Made by a program: the position numbers and the translations under genes. Positions 5,200 to 5,218 of a stretch of DNA of 5,218 nt are shown here, piece by piece (the first letter of the stretch is position 1; each line of letters begins with the position of its first letter). The stretch comes from UBA5314 sp964635975. GTDB taxonomy: Bacteria > Bacillota > Syntrophomonadia > Syntrophomonadales > Syntrophomonadaceae. The notes beneath the pieces were generated by a model. It was not told the origin of the DNA. It saw only the letters and a list, made by a program, of their open reading frames with translations, and ran no database searches. The stretch covers positions 1 to 5,218 of the forward strand of contig CAZWPO010000061.1 in NCBI GenBank assembly GCA_964635975.1, given 5' to 3'.

Positions 5200-5218
5200 A
5201 GCTGATATAGGTTTTATC

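Overview
The window looks like an accessory (defence-type) segment from a low-to-moderate-GC bacterium, most likely a Bacillota (Firmicutes/Clostridia-like) genome. The support is the strong GGAGG-type ribosome binding sites, two TTG starts backed by such sites, AT-rich intergenic DNA, and two sites resembling the Bacillus subtilis dif sequence. The taxonomic call is an inference from style, not from a marker gene.

Layout. Positions 1-578 are GC-rich and full of short hairpins, several with a shared GCTTCGCT loop core. No convincing gene is visible there, although a terminator-like hairpin sits at 30-65. Positions 579-667 hold two inverted copies of a dif-like (Xer recombination-like) sequence around a CTCGAG-centred palindrome. 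Next comes the first copy (685-788) of an imperfect direct repeat of about 100 bp, which carries a good intrinsic terminator. An AT-rich stretch (789-1040) follows with a candidate promoter and operator.

The core is a two-gene + strand operon. A 734-aa DNA methyltransferase of the DUF1156/COG1743 type (1041-3245) has a DPFMGGGT SAM motif, six CxxC zinc knuckles and a DPPY catalytic motif. A 345-aa PD-(D/E)XK nuclease (3226-4263) overlaps it by 20 bp. Together they read as a compact restriction-modification system: the methylase would protect host DNA and the nuclease would cut unmodified DNA. Their sequence specificity cannot be read from the window.

Right after the nuclease gene lies the second copy of the repeat (4305-4406), in the same orientation, so the two repeats bracket the operon. 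Beyond it, convergently transcribed on the - strand, are two small genes: a 116-aa protein with one CPYC knuckle (4834-5184) followed by a 105-aa three-helix membrane protein (4478-4795). Neither is recognised.

The most interesting point is architectural. A restriction-modification operon is framed by two diverged structured repeats, with an inverted pair of dif-like sites just outside the left repeat. This may be a mobile or cassette-like defence module, but no recombinase or transposase gene is in the window, so the mechanism is unproven.
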